From Arthrobacter bambusae (GTDB lineage Bacteria; Actinomycetota; Actinomycetes; Actinomycetales; Micrococcaceae), in assembly GCF_022606295.1 (NCBI RefSeq), contig NZ_JAHHZS010000031.1, forward strand, positions 1 through 51,388: a DNA stretch of 51,388 nt. Reading direction: 5' to 3'. Every line of letters starts with the position of its first letter. The first letter of the stretch is position 1. The notes below the pieces were generated by a model that had not been told where the DNA came from, made no database searches, and saw only the letters and a list, made by a program, of their open reading frames with translations. Shown here one piece after another: positions 16,734 through 25,876 of this stretch. The translations under genes and the position numbers were made by a program.

Positions 16734-18397
16734 TCGGTTTCTTTCCTGGAGTCCGGCGCGGGGAGCGCTACGCGGAAGAACGCACCGCCCAAGGCGCTCG
16801 TGGAGTCGCTGATGGACAGCGTACCGCCCAGCCGCTGTACCGCTTGCCGCACCAAGGCCAGTCCCACGCCGCGCGACGGGGCTCCGGGTTGCCCGGTTTG
16901 TCCGATGCCGGCCGCCTTGGTGCTGTATCCGTAGTGCCAGACGTCGTCCACGATGGCGGGATCGATCCCGTGCCCGGAATCGACCACCGTGAACGTGGTT
17001 CCTTCGGGGCCCGATTCGATGCCCAGTTCCACTTTGCGGGGCGGGGGAGCGGCAGCCGCGGCGTCGAGCGCGTTGTCGAGCAGGTTGCCCAGGATCGTCA
17101 CGAGGTCCTGGACAGCCAGGCCCTGGAGTCCGTCCCCGCCCGTCACCGTGACCGTGAGCTCCGCCCCGCGTTCGTGCGCCTCGGCGGACTTCCCCATGAT
17201 GAGCGCACTCAAGACAGGTTCGTCCACCGATGCCACGAGGTGGTCGGTCAGTTGTTGGCTCAGTTCAAGGTCCATGGTGGCAAAGTCCAGGGCGTCGGTG
17301 GTCCGCCCGAGTTCCATGAGGGACACGATGGTGTGCAGCCGGTTGGCATGTTCGTGTGTCTGGGCCCGCAAGGCGTCGGACAGGGTCTTCATGGTTTCGA
17401 GTTCACTGCCCAAGGACTCGATTTCCGTCCTGTCCCGGAGCGTGGCCACGGTCCCGAACACGGCAGGTCGTTGCCGGCCCCTCATTCCCGGGGGTCCCAC
17501 GGCGGGCGCCTGGTTCACCACCAGGATCCTGGACCCTGTCAGGTGGATTTCGTCGTGCGCCGTCCGGCCGGACTCGAAGAGCCCGTGGAGGCTGGGCTCG
17601 AGGGGCAGGTCCGCAAGGCGCGGTGCGGCTCCCGCGGCGGGATCGACGTCGGACCGCTCCAGTCCCAGCAGCTCCGCGGCTTGGTCGTTGTACATGACCA
17701 CGCGGCCTTCCGTGTCGATCAGCACCACGCCTTCGCGGACAGAATGCAGGACCGACTCGTAGTAAGCGAACAACTGCGCCAATTGCTCCGGTCCCCACCC
17801 CCGGGTGACCGAACGCAGGTAGCGGCCCAACAACCAGGAGGCCAGCGAGCCTCCGGCGAGCATGGCCAGGGAGAAGGCGATGATCGTCGTGAGCCGGGCT
17901 GAGACCGCGACGTCCACCGTCCGCACCGTGACACCCGCGGCGACCAGTGCCCGTACCTTCCCGGAGGAATCCTCCACGGGAACGATGGTGCGGACGGACG
18001 GGCCGAGAGTACCGGCGGTGACCTCGGTGAAGGTCTGGCCGTGGAGGGCCGGATCGATGGTGCCGATGTAGGGTTTGCCGATTTCGTCGGGGTTCGCATG
18101 GGTCCAGCGCGTCCGGTCCGGGGCCATGATGGTGATGAAGTCGGTATGGGCGTTGGCCATGACCACTTGGGCGTAGGGCTGCAGGGCGGCGGACGGGTTT
18201 GGTGTGCCGGCGGCCTGAAGGACGAGGGGGTTGGCTGCGATCGCCGCGGCCACAGCCTGCATGCGCTGGCCGGCGTCGTTGTAGGCCCGGTCCCGGGCGT
18301 CCACGAAGGCCACCGTTCCCACGATCGCGGTGAGCGCCAGAATGAACAGCAGATTTGCCACAAAGAGTCTCCGGGCAATGCTCCAGCGTCGGATCAC
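16730..18397 (-). CDS. Sensor histidine kinase, CitA/DcuS type
   Basis: About 555 aa from a GTG with AAAGGAG just before it (spacing only 3); an ATG at 18418 is an alternative. TM1 is at about 7-30, an extracytoplasmic sensor (sCache/PDC-like) at 31-170, TM2 at about 175-197 and a cytoplasmic PAS domain at about 215-320. The phospho-acceptor segment is ALRAQTHEHANRLHTIVSLMELG, and the ATPase has NLLDNALDAA (N box) and DSGHGI (G1). This is the layout of di- and tricarboxylate sensors. Divergence from dctA supports sensing of C4-dicarboxylates or citrate. Confidence 0.92.
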   Translation of the reverse strand: MIRRWSIARRLFVANLLFILALTAIVGTVAFVDARDRAYNDAGQRMQAVAAAIAANPLVLQAAGTPNPSAALQPYAQVVMANAHTDFITIMAPDRTRWTHANPDEIGKPYIGTIDPALHGQTFTEVTAGTLGPSVRTIVPVEDSSGKVRALVAAGVTVRTVDVAVSARLTTIIAFSLAMLAGGSLASWLLGRYLRSVTRGWGPEQLAQLFAYYESVLHSVREGVVLIDTEGRVVMYNDQAAELLGLERSDVDPAAGAAPRLADLPLEPSLHGLFESGRTAHDEIHLTGSRILVVNQAPAVGPPGMRGRQRPAVFGTVATLRDRTEIESLGSELETMKTLSDALRAQTHEHANRLHTIVSLMELGRTTDALDFATMDLELSQQLTDHLVASVDEPVLSALIMGKSAEAHERGAELTVTVTGGDGLQGLAVQDLVTILGNLLDNALDAAAAAPPPRKVELGIESGPEGTTFTVVDSGHGIDPAIVDDVWHYGYSTKAAGIGQTGQPGAPSRGVGLALVRQAVQRLGGTLSISDSTSALGGAFFRVALPAPDSRKETE

Positions 18398-18442
18398 GTG
18401 CTCCTTTCCACGGGCCATCCTGTGACCAATATGAACGCAACA

Positions 18443-18456
18443 GTGATGCATGTCAC
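18443..18456. promoter_or_regulatory. CRP-like dyad in the kinase/dctA intergenic region
   Basis: GTGA-TGCATG-TCAC matches the core of the cAMP receptor protein/GlxR consensus TGTGA-N6-TCACA; only the outermost bases differ (A and G). The central TGCATG is itself palindromic. It lies between the divergent kinase and dctA genes, so catabolite control of dicarboxylate uptake is plausible. Confidence 0.5.
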
Positions 18457-18549
18457 GCCGCGCCTAATGATGGGTATCACAGCAGAGCGACGCAGGGACA
18501 TTTTGCAGGGACCACGGCGCTTTCCAGAGTATCTATAAGGAGTAAAGCC

Positions 18550-19875
18550 ATGACCTCTCAAAGAGGAGAGATTGCACCCGCGAAGGCCGGGCGCAAGGGG
18601 CTGGACAAGTCGCATTACCTCTACATCGCCGTGATCGCCGCAGTTGTGCTGGGCGCCGTCGTCGGCCTGCTTTTCCCCGAAGTGGGCAAATCACTCAAGC
18701 CTTTGGGTGACGGATTCATCAAGCTCATCAAGATGATGATCGCCCCCGTCATCTTCTGCACCATCGTCCTGGGCATCGGGTCGATCGCCAAGGCTGCCAC
18801 GGTCGGCAAGGTCGGCGGCCTCGCACTCATCTACTTCCTGGTGATGTCCACGTTCGCGCTCGCCATTGGTTTGGTCGTCGGCAACATCATCCACCCGGGC
18901 GAGGGGCTGAAGCTGATCCCGTACAACCCGAACGCGCCTGCTTCTTCGAACAGCACCGCCGACTTCCTGCTGGGGATCATCCCCGGAGACATCCCCGTGC
19001 TGCCGACGCTCCTGGTTGCCATCCTGGTGGGCTTCGCGCTGCAGCGCATGGGTTCGCAGGGCCAGCCGGTGCTCAAGGCCATCCAGCATGGGCAGGCGCT
19101 CGTCTTCCGCATCCTCATCATGATCATGTGGCTGGCGCCCGTCGGCGCCTTCGGTGCGATCGCCGCGGTGGTCGGCGCCACCGGAGTGAAAGCCATCTTC
19201 GGCATGCTCACCCTGATGGTCGCTTTCTACATCACCTGCGCGCTCTTCATCGTGGTGATACTCGGCAGCTTGCTGCGGGTCGTTGCCGGCGTCAGCATTT
19301 TCCAGCTGATGAAGTACCTGGCCCGCGAATACCTGCTCATCTTCTCCACCTCATCCTCCGAAGCGGCGCTGCCCAGGCTTATCGCCAAGATGGAGCACCT
19401 CGGCGTCTCCAAGCCGGTTGTCGGTGTCACGGTGCCTACCGGCTACTCCTTCAACCTGGATGGAACCGCCATCTACCTCACCATGGCTTCGCTGTTCGTC
19501 GCCAACGCCATGGGTATTCCGCTGGACCTGGGCGCCCAGGTATCGCTTCTGGTGTTCATGATCATTGCGTCCAAGGGGGCGGCCGGCGTTTCCGGTGCCG
19601 GCCTGGCCACCCTCGCTGCAGGCCTGCAGGCACACCGGCCCGAACTGCTGGGCGGTGTAGGCATGATCGTCGGGATCGACCGCTTCATGTCTGAAGCCCG
19701 CGCCCTGACCAACTTCACGGGCAACGCGGTGGCCACCGTGCTGATTGGTACCTGGGTCAAGGAAATCGACCGCACGCAGGTCACCAACGTCCTGTCCGGT
19801 GCGACTCCTTTCGACGAGCTGACCATGATCAGCCACCATGCCGAACCCGAGGTGAAAGAGGCCGTGGCCGCTTAG
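18550..19875 (+). CDS. dctA: C4-dicarboxylate transporter DctA (DAACS family)
   Basis: 441 aa. AAGGAG at 18537-18542 fixes the ATG at 18550. About eight membrane helices and two re-entrant loops are expected; family motifs include FIKLIKMMIAPVIFCTIVLGI, the serine-rich STSSSEAALPRLI, GYSFNLDGTAIYLT and DRFMSEARALTNFTGNAVAT. It imports succinate, fumarate and malate with protons or sodium. It is divergent from the CitA/CitB-type pair that probably controls it, next to the prp operon that yields succinate and pyruvate. Confidence 0.95.
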   Translation: MTSQRGEIAPAKAGRKGLDKSHYLYIAVIAAVVLGAVVGLLFPEVGKSLKPLGDGFIKLIKMMIAPVIFCTIVLGIGSIAKAATVGKVGGLALIYFLVMSTFALAIGLVVGNIIHPGEGLKLIPYNPNAPASSNSTADFLLGIIPGDIPVLPTLLVAILVGFALQRMGSQGQPVLKAIQHGQALVFRILIMIMWLAPVGAFGAIAAVVGATGVKAIFGMLTLMVAFYITCALFIVVILGSLLRVVAGVSIFQLMKYLAREYLLIFSTSSSEAALPRLIAKMEHLGVSKPVVGVTVPTGYSFNLDGTAIYLTMASLFVANAMGIPLDLGAQVSLLVFMIIASKGAAGVSGAGLATLAAGLQAHRPELLGGVGMIVGIDRFMSEARALTNFTGNAVATVLIGTWVKEIDRTQVTNVLSGATPFDELTMISHHAEPEVKEAVAA

Positions 19876-19901
19876 TCCGGCATACTGTTTGGAGTGTCGA
19901 T

Positions 19902-19948
19902 GCAGGCAAGGCAGGAACCCGTCCGGGGACCTGCCTTGCCTGCGTTTT
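19902..19948 (+). terminator. Intrinsic terminator of dctA
   Basis: A perfect 14-bp stem (GCAGGCAAGGCAGG at 19902-19915 with 19930-19943) is followed by GTTTT. The loop contains a short CCC/GGG stem. Confidence 0.9.
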
Positions 19949-19977
19949 GCGGGCACGTTTTGGTGCACGCGGACCCA

Positions 19978-20000
19978 ACCTTCTACCTCAGCTAGAAGGT
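19978..20000. promoter_or_regulatory. Inverted repeat upstream of parA-scpAB
   Basis: ACCTTCTA (19978-19985) and TAGAAGGT (19993-20000) are a perfect 8-bp dyad with a 7-base spacer. It lies about 130 bp before the parA start and looks like an operator; the binding protein is unknown. Confidence 0.55.
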
Positions 20001-20131
20001 AAAGGCTCAAACTGCGGGCAATGTCAAGTTCCGCAGAATGCCGTGTCGGGCGCTGTAGCCTAGGTGGGGAGCAGTGCTGGTGCTGGAGACAGCCGCAGGA
20101 AATGACCGTCGTGGAGAGAGTGGATAGATAC

Positions 20132-21031
20132 GTGAGCAGCGAACGGGGAACGACTACGCTGGAGGGCACGGATTTCGATCTGGAAGACGCCGTCATGGGG
20201 CCCACGGGCCGCCCGCACCGCGACTTCCCCGAGCCCGCGCCATTGGCCTCCCACGGCCCGGCCCGCGTCATCGCCATGGTCAACCAGAAGGGTGGCGTGG
20301 GCAAGACCACGTCAACCATCAACCTCGCCGCTGCGCTCGCAGAATTCGGCCGGCGCGTGCTGCTCGTTGACTTCGACCCGCAGGGAGCTCTTTCCGCGGG
20401 CCTGGGCGCGAACCCGCACGAGCTCGACCTCACGGTCTACAACGTCCTGATGGACCGCAAAGTGGACATCCGCGATGCCATCCAGAAGACCGGCGTCGAA
20501 GGCATCGACCTCCTGCCGGCGAACATCGACCTCTCCGCCGCCGAAGTCCAGCTGGTCAACGAAGTAGCGCGCGAGCAAGTGCTGGACCGCGCGCTCAAGA
20601 GCGTGGAGGACGACTACGACGTCGTGCTCATCGACTGCCAGCCGTCCCTCGGCCTCCTCACGGTCAACGCCTTGACGGCTGCGCACGGCGTCATCATCCC
20701 GCTGATCTGCGAATTCTTCGCCCTCCGCGCGGTGGCACTGCTCGTCGAAACCATCGAAAAAGTGCAGGACCGGTTGAACCCGCGCCTGCAGGTGGACGGC
20801 GTGCTCGCCACGATGTACGACGCGCGCACCCTGCACAGCCGCGAAGTCATTTCCAGGCTCGTGGAGGCGTTCGGGGACAAGGTCTTCGAGACCGTCATCA
20901 AGCGTTCCATCAAGTTCGCCGACGCCACGGTCGCCGCGGAGCCCATCACCAGCTACGCCGGAAACCACATCGGTGCCGACGCCTACCGCCGCCTGGCCAA
21001 GGAACTGATTTCGCGCGGCGGCGCACCCTAG
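20132..21031 (+). CDS. ParA-family ATPase of the scpAB cluster
   Basis: 299 aa from the GTG at 20132; ATG 20102 is an alternative with a poorer spacer. A variable N-terminal tail of about 40 residues precedes the deviant Walker A MVNQKGGVGKTTS near residue 52. DFDPQGALSAGLG and VLIDCQPSLGLLTVNAL follow. The protein is ParA/Soj-like, but no parB is adjacent. It is followed by scpA and scpB, as Rv1708-Rv1709-Rv1710 in M. tuberculosis, so a role in chromosome organisation with condensin is the best inference. Confidence 0.9.
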   Translation: MSSERGTTTLEGTDFDLEDAVMGPTGRPHRDFPEPAPLASHGPARVIAMVNQKGGVGKTTSTINLAAALAEFGRRVLLVDFDPQGALSAGLGANPHELDLTVYNVLMDRKVDIRDAIQKTGVEGIDLLPANIDLSAAEVQLVNEVAREQVLDRALKSVEDDYDVVLIDCQPSLGLLTVNALTAAHGVIIPLICEFFALRAVALLVETIEKVQDRLNPRLQVDGVLATMYDARTLHSREVISRLVEAFGDKVFETVIKRSIKFADATVAAEPITSYAGNHIGADAYRRLAKELISRGGAP

Positions 21032-21036
21032 CCAGC

Positions 21037-21966
21037 GTGGCAGAGCCACTCACCCCTGAAACCGCGACCGTCCTGGCGGACGACGCGCCGCCGTCGAACC
21101 CACCTGAAAGCAACGCGGACGACGCCGGAGCCCGGCCTTCCGGACGGAAGGCCGGCTTCGAAGTCAGGCTGGCAAACTTCACCGGCCCCTTCGATCTCCT
21201 GCTCGGCCTGATCTCCAAGCACAAGCTGGATATCACGGAAGTTGCGCTGGCGACCGTCACGGATGAGTTCATCAAGTACATCCGGCGCCTGCAGGAACTG
21301 GGGGAGGACTGGGCCCTGGACGAGGCCAGCGAATTCCTGGTCATCGCCGCAACGCTCCTGGACCTCAAAGCCGCGAGGCTCCTGCCGGCCGGGGAGGTCG
21401 AAGATGCCGAGGACATTGCCTTGCTGGAGGCCCGGGATCTCCTCTTCGCCAGGCTGTTGCAGTACAAGGCCTTCAAACAGGTGTCCGCGATCATGTCCGG
21501 CACCCTTGAATCGGAAGCCCGGCGCTTCCCGCGGCAAGTCGCGTTGGAAGGGCATTTCGCGGCAATGCTGCCGGAGCTGATCTGGCGCCATACGCCCGAA
21601 CAGTTCGCCGCGCTGGCCGCCAAGACGCTGGCACCCAAGGACAACACGCCCGAGGAAGTCGGGCTCGACCACCTTCACGGAACACCCGTCAGTGTCAAGG
21701 AACAAGCCGAGATCATCGGGTACCGCCTGCAGCGGGGCCAGCCACAAACATTCAGGGCACTGATCGCCGACGCCGAATCCACGCTCGTCGTCGTCGTCCG
21801 GTTCCTGGCGCTCCTCGAGCTGTTCCGCGACCGCGTGGTGGCGTTTGATCAACCGGGTCCGCTCGCCGAACTGACGGTGCGCTGGACAGGGCGCCCCGAA
21901 GGGTGGAGCAGCGACAATATGAGCGACGAGTACGAGCAGATCGACCAAGGAGAGGAACCGCTGTGA
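21037..21966 (+). CDS. scpA: Segregation and condensation protein A
   Basis: 309 aa from a GTG six bases after the parA stop. The ScpA/kleisin core starts near residue 45 with FEVRLANFTGPFDLLLGLISKHKLDI and contains EASEFLVIAATLLDLKAARLLP. It bridges the SMC heads in the SMC-ScpAB condensin. The first 40 residues are a variable, Asp/Pro-rich tail. Its stop overlaps the scpB start (GTGA). Confidence 0.94.
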   Translation: MAEPLTPETATVLADDAPPSNPPESNADDAGARPSGRKAGFEVRLANFTGPFDLLLGLISKHKLDITEVALATVTDEFIKYIRRLQELGEDWALDEASEFLVIAATLLDLKAARLLPAGEVEDAEDIALLEARDLLFARLLQYKAFKQVSAIMSGTLESEARRFPRQVALEGHFAAMLPELIWRHTPEQFAALAAKTLAPKDNTPEEVGLDHLHGTPVSVKEQAEIIGYRLQRGQPQTFRALIADAESTLVVVVRFLALLELFRDRVVAFDQPGPLAELTVRWTGRPEGWSSDNMSDEYEQIDQGEEPL

Positions 21967-22628
21967 GCGAGCAGGAAACCGGCGGAGACGGCCTCGCCGA
22001 GCTTGAAGCCTTGCCGGGAGGGGCCCGCGCAGCCCTCGAAGCCGTCCTGATGGTGATCGACCAACCGGCCACCGCGGAAGAACTGGCCGCCGGGCTCAAC
22101 GTGACGGTTGCCGTCGTCGAGGATTTGCTGGAGGGACTGCGGCGGGAGTATAGCGGCTATACTGTTAAAGCCCCGGGCAGGGACGCTGATGACTTGCACA
22201 CTGATGCAAGTGCCAGCGCTGCACCCCGGGGTTTTGAGTTGCGGAACGTTGCCGGAGGGTGGCGGATCTATTCACGCGCGGATTTTGCCGACGTCGTGGG
22301 CAGGTTCGTTCTCGAAGGCCAGACCGCGCGGCTGACGCAGGCAGCCCTTGAAACCATGGCGGTCATCGCGTACCGGCAGCCGGTTTCCAGGGCCAGGGTG
22401 TCGGCCATCCGCGGCGTCAATGTCGATTCGGTCGTTCGGACCCTTGTCCAACGCGGGCTGATCGAGGACTCGGGTAACGATCCTGAATCGGGGGCGATCC
22501 TTTACCGGACCACCTCGTACTTCCTCGAACGCATGGGCATTGGCTCGGTGGCGGAACTTCCTCAATTGTCCCCCCACCTTCCGGGGCTGGAGGGCATCGA
22601 GGAGTTCTTCGACGCCGAACGCATGTAG
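21963..22628 (+). CDS. scpB: Segregation and condensation protein B
   Basis: 221 aa from the GTG overlapping the scpA stop; AGAGGA lies just upstream. Two winged-helix domains are expected, with ALEAVLMVIDQPATAEELA in the first and LTQAALETMAVIAYRQPVSRARVSAIRGVNVDSVVRTL in the second. It dimerises and binds ScpA. An acidic, serine-rich insert (DADDLHTDASASAAPRG) between the two parts is longer than in Bacillus ScpB. Confidence 0.94.
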   Translation: MSEQETGGDGLAELEALPGGARAALEAVLMVIDQPATAEELAAGLNVTVAVVEDLLEGLRREYSGYTVKAPGRDADDLHTDASASAAPRGFELRNVAGGWRIYSRADFADVVGRFVLEGQTARLTQAALETMAVIAYRQPVSRARVSAIRGVNVDSVVRTLVQRGLIEDSGNDPESGAILYRTTSYFLERMGIGSVAELPQLSPHLPGLEGIEEFFDAERM

Positions 22629-22714
22629 TCGCGGGAAACCCGGCCGCAGGCAAGCTGAACAACTCAATATTGCAAGGATCTACAAACGCCCGGCTAGTAG
22701 CGGGCAGACACACG

Positions 22715-22733
22715 GGACAGATATTCTCTGTCC
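22715..22733. repeat. Inverted repeat in the scpB-rluB gap
   Basis: GGACAGA and TCTGTCC flank TATTC, giving a 7-bp hairpin. It overlaps a second possible stem (CCGGCT paired with AGCCGG downstream). It could be a weak terminator or a leader structure for rluB. Confidence 0.35.
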
Positions 22734-22787
22734 GGCTGGCTTACGTTGAGAAAGAACAAGCCGGCCACCATAACAAAAGGACGGGTC

Positions 22788-24053
22788 ATGACACAGGCGG
22801 GACGCCAGGGTTCACCACGTAACAGTTCGGGACGAAACAATTCCGGACGCAACGAGTCGCAAGACTCAGGCCGCAACAATGCCGGCCGCAGCAGTGCCGC
22901 CCGCGCCGGAGGCAGCGGCTTCGGTGCCGGCCGGGGTGGCGCAAGCCGTGCCGGCGGCGCCTCCGGAGGCAGCAAGCGCAGCTTCTCCCCGGGCGGAGAA
23001 CGCCCCTTCAAGCCCACGCGTCCGCGTGAAGAGCGCCCCTTCGATCCGGACAACCCCACGTCGGCCGGAGGCTACGGGCGCCGTGAAGACGCCGGCCGCC
23101 AAGATCCCAGGCCGGCCAAGGCCCCTCGCAAGCCTGGCTCCAACAAGCCCGGCTTCGGCAAGGCTCCGGGCACGCCCGGCGCATTGAAGCCCAAAGCCAG
23201 CAACAAGAAGCAGTACGCTTCCCGCGCCTTCGGCAGTGAGCGCTTCGGCCAGAACCTTGGCCCGATCCGCAAGCCCCGCGGCCGCCGCGGCGAGGTGGCG
23301 CAGTCCGAGCAGCACGACGCCGATGGCGTGCGCCTGCAGAAGGTCATGGCCCAGGCGGGCGTGGCTTCCCGCCGCGTCTGCGAGGAAATGATCGAGGAAG
23401 GCCGCGTCGAGGTCAACGGCCAGCTCACCACCGAGCTGGGCATGCGCGTGGACCCCGCTACCGCGGTGATCCACGTAGACGGAATCCGCATCCAGCTCGA
23501 TGACACCATGCTCTACATGGTGTTCAACAAGCCCAAGGGCGTCGTTTCCACGATGGAAGATCCCGAAGGCCGTCCCTGCATCAGCGACTTCCTCAAGTCC
23601 GCCAAGAACAAAGGCGAGCGCCTCTTCCACGTCGGCCGCCTCGACGTCGCCACCGAGGGCCTGCTGCTGCTGACCAACGACGGCGAACTCGCCAACCGCT
23701 TGACGCACCCTTCCTATGAGGTGCCCAAGACGTACCTTGTCCAGGTCCGTGGTCCGTTCCCGCAGGGCGTCGGCGCGAAGTTGAAGGAGGGCATCGAGCT
23801 CGAAGATGGCATCGCGTCCGTCGACTCCTTCAAACTGGTGGACTCCACTCCGGGCCACGTCCTGATCGAGGTCGTGCTGCACTCCGGCAAGAACCGAATT
23901 GTCCGCCGTCTGTTCGAAGCCGTCGGTTTCCCCGTGCTCCGTCTCGTGCGCGTCAAGATCGGTCCCATCGGCCTGGGCGACCAGCGCCAGGGGAGCATCC
24001 GCAACCTCGGCAAGCAGGAAGTCGGACACCTCCTGGCCTCCGTAGGACTGTAA
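22788..24053 (+). CDS. rluB: 23S rRNA pseudouridine synthase, RluB family
   Basis: 421 aa. AAAGGA at 22776-22781 supports the ATG at 22788. Residues 1-175 are a low-complexity Arg/Gly/Ser/Asn/Pro tail. An S4 domain follows (VRLQKVMAQAGVASRRVCEEMI) and then the pseudouridine synthase fold with catalytic Asp286 in GRLDVATEGLLLLTNDG. It modifies a uridine in the peptidyl-transferase region of 23S rRNA. The tail is far longer than in E. coli RluB; RG-rich tails of this kind often bind RNA, which is inference. Confidence 0.93.
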   Translation: MTQAGRQGSPRNSSGRNNSGRNESQDSGRNNAGRSSAARAGGSGFGAGRGGASRAGGASGGSKRSFSPGGERPFKPTRPREERPFDPDNPTSAGGYGRREDAGRQDPRPAKAPRKPGSNKPGFGKAPGTPGALKPKASNKKQYASRAFGSERFGQNLGPIRKPRGRRGEVAQSEQHDADGVRLQKVMAQAGVASRRVCEEMIEEGRVEVNGQLTTELGMRVDPATAVIHVDGIRIQLDDTMLYMVFNKPKGVVSTMEDPEGRPCISDFLKSAKNKGERLFHVGRLDVATEGLLLLTNDGELANRLTHPSYEVPKTYLVQVRGPFPQGVGAKLKEGIELEDGIASVDSFKLVDSTPGHVLIEVVLHSGKNRIVRRLFEAVGFPVLRLVRVKIGPIGLGDQRQGSIRNLGKQEVGHLLASVGL

Positions 24054-24056
24054 GGT

Positions 24057-25163
24057 ATGTCGGCATTCCACTCGCACGGCCGGGGCCACCTTGACGGCCC
24101 TGTGGTCGTTTTCGGCACCGGCCTGCTCGGAGCCAGCATCGGTCTTGGCCTGCGTGGCCGGGGTGTCTCCGTGTTCCTTTCGGACCCGTCGCCAACCAAC
24201 CAGGCCGTGGCCGTGGATATCGGTGCGGGCAGGCCTCTGTCCGAGCTTGAGAACCCACCCCAGCTGGTTGTTGTCGCGGCGCCGCCGGATGTGACTGCCG
24301 ACGTCGTCGAGCGTGCCCTGGGTGAATACCCGGAGGCCGTTGTGGTGGACATAGCCAGCGTCAAGCTGGCAATCCAGTCCGAGCTCCGGGGCCGTGGAGT
24401 GGACATGTCCCGTTACGTCGGGACGCACCCGATGGCGGGGCGCGAGAAATCGGGGCCCGTCGCTGCCCGCGGCGAGCTCTTCACGTCCATGCCCTGGGTC
24501 CTTTGCCCGTCCGACGAGACCAGCGCCGACGCGCTTCACGCTGCGCGTTCCCTCGCCGGTGACCTGGGGGCAATAGTTTCCCAGTTCACGGCGGAGGAGC
24601 ACGATGAAGCGGTTGCGCTGGTTTCGCATTTGCCCCAGGTGATGTCTTCGCTTCTGGCCAGCCGCCTGCAGGGGACGCCGCTCCACGCGCTGTCTTTGGC
24701 TGGCAACGGGTTGCGGGACACCACGAGGATTGCTGCCAGCGATCCCACCCTATGGGTGCAGATCCTGGGCAACAATGCGGCCAAGATGGTGCATATCCTT
24801 CATGGCGTCCGCGAGGACCTCAACCGTCTGATCGGTACCCTGGAGGATCCCACGGCACCCGGCGCCCGGCTGGACCTTGCCCAGCTCATCAGCGAGGGCA
24901 ACGCGGGGCAGGCCAGGATCCCGGGAAAGCACGGCGGACCCCCGCAGGCATATTCATGGCTTACAGTTCTGGTAGACGACCGGCCCGGGCAGATCGCCAG
25001 GCTGTTGACGGAGATCGGTGAGATCGGCGTCAACGTTGAAGATCTCCGCCTGGATCACTCGTCAGGGCAGAACGTTGGCATGGTGGAACTCTCCGTCATG
25101 CCGAACAAACATGACCTCCTTGTTGAAGCCTTGACCGACCGTGGATGGCGGGTACTCCAGTAA
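24057..25163 (+). CDS. tyrA: Prephenate dehydrogenase
   Basis: 368 aa. NAD-binding GTGLLGASIG starts at residue 20. The catalytic HPMAGREKSG has His124, and the helical dimerisation domain is at about 180-280. A C-terminal ACT domain (about 295-368, WLTVLVDDRPGQIARLLTEIGEIGVNVEDLRL) suggests tyrosine feedback. It makes 4-hydroxyphenylpyruvate for tyrosine synthesis. It lies 3 bases after rluB and overlaps cmk by one base (TAATG). Confidence 0.95.
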   Translation: MSAFHSHGRGHLDGPVVVFGTGLLGASIGLGLRGRGVSVFLSDPSPTNQAVAVDIGAGRPLSELENPPQLVVVAAPPDVTADVVERALGEYPEAVVVDIASVKLAIQSELRGRGVDMSRYVGTHPMAGREKSGPVAARGELFTSMPWVLCPSDETSADALHAARSLAGDLGAIVSQFTAEEHDEAVALVSHLPQVMSSLLASRLQGTPLHALSLAGNGLRDTTRIAASDPTLWVQILGNNAAKMVHILHGVREDLNRLIGTLEDPTAPGARLDLAQLISEGNAGQARIPGKHGGPPQAYSWLTVLVDDRPGQIARLLTEIGEIGVNVEDLRLDHSSGQNVGMVELSVMPNKHDLLVEALTDRGWRVLQ

Positions 25164-25876
25164 TGACACGTGAACTTTTCGGCCCGGAGACCGTAGTTCG
25201 TCCGGGCAAGCCGCTCGTCGTCGCCATCGACGGCCCGTCAGGATCCGGCAAATCCAGCGTGAGCAAGGAAGTGGCCCGGCGCTTGAAGCTCGCCTATCTC
25301 GACACGGGTGCCATGTACCGTGCGTTGACCTGGTACTGCCTCAAGACCGGCATCGACCTCAGCGACGGCGCCGCCGTCGAGCAGGCCTCAAAGGACCTGC
25401 CGCTGGAACTCAGCACCAGCGCCAACGCCGAATACGTCAGCGTTGCCGGGGTGGACATCACGGAGGAAATCCGTGAGCCGAGGATCTCCTCGTCGGTCAG
25501 CGCGGTGGCAACCACTCTGGGTGCCCGCAACGAGTTGATTCGCCGCCAGCGCCAGCTGATCGAACAGCACCACCGCCGCATGGTGGTGGAAGGACGGGAC
25601 ATCACCACCGTCGTCGCGCCCAATGCGGAGGTCCGCATGCTGCTGACCGCCAGCGAGGAAGCGAGGCTGCGGCGACGCGGCCTCCAGTTGGGCGGAACGC
25701 AGAGCCACGAGCAGCTGGCCGCCCAAGTGATCCACCGCGATGCCAAGGACTCCACCGTGGTGAACTTCACGCAGGCGGCCGACGGTGTGGTCACCCTGGA
25801 TTCCTCGGAGCTGGACTTCGAACAAACGGTCGAAACGGCGCTGAGCATTGTGGGCAAGGTCATCTACGGTGACTGA
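25163..25876 (+). CDS. cmk: Cytidylate kinase
   Basis: 237 aa. P-loop GPSGSGKS is at residues 24-31, then YLDTGAMYRALTWY and the EGRDITTVVAPNAEV segment typical of Cmk, with the LID arginines in EARLRRRGLQLGG. It phosphorylates CMP and dCMP. The start overlaps the tyrA stop (TAATG); a slightly earlier ATG at 25145 would lie deeper in tyrA and is less likely. Confidence 0.95.
   Translation: MTRELFGPETVVRPGKPLVVAIDGPSGSGKSSVSKEVARRLKLAYLDTGAMYRALTWYCLKTGIDLSDGAAVEQASKDLPLELSTSANAEYVSVAGVDITEEIREPRISSSVSAVATTLGARNELIRRQRQLIEQHHRRMVVEGRDITTVVAPNAEVRMLLTASEEARLRRRGLQLGGTQSHEQLAAQVIHRDAKDSTVVNFTQAADGVVTLDSSELDFEQTVETALSIVGKVIYGD

Noticed and set aside
20132..21031. Plasmid or replication-origin partition system
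   Set aside because: No parB, parS or oriC boxes are nearby; the neighbours are scpA and scpB.
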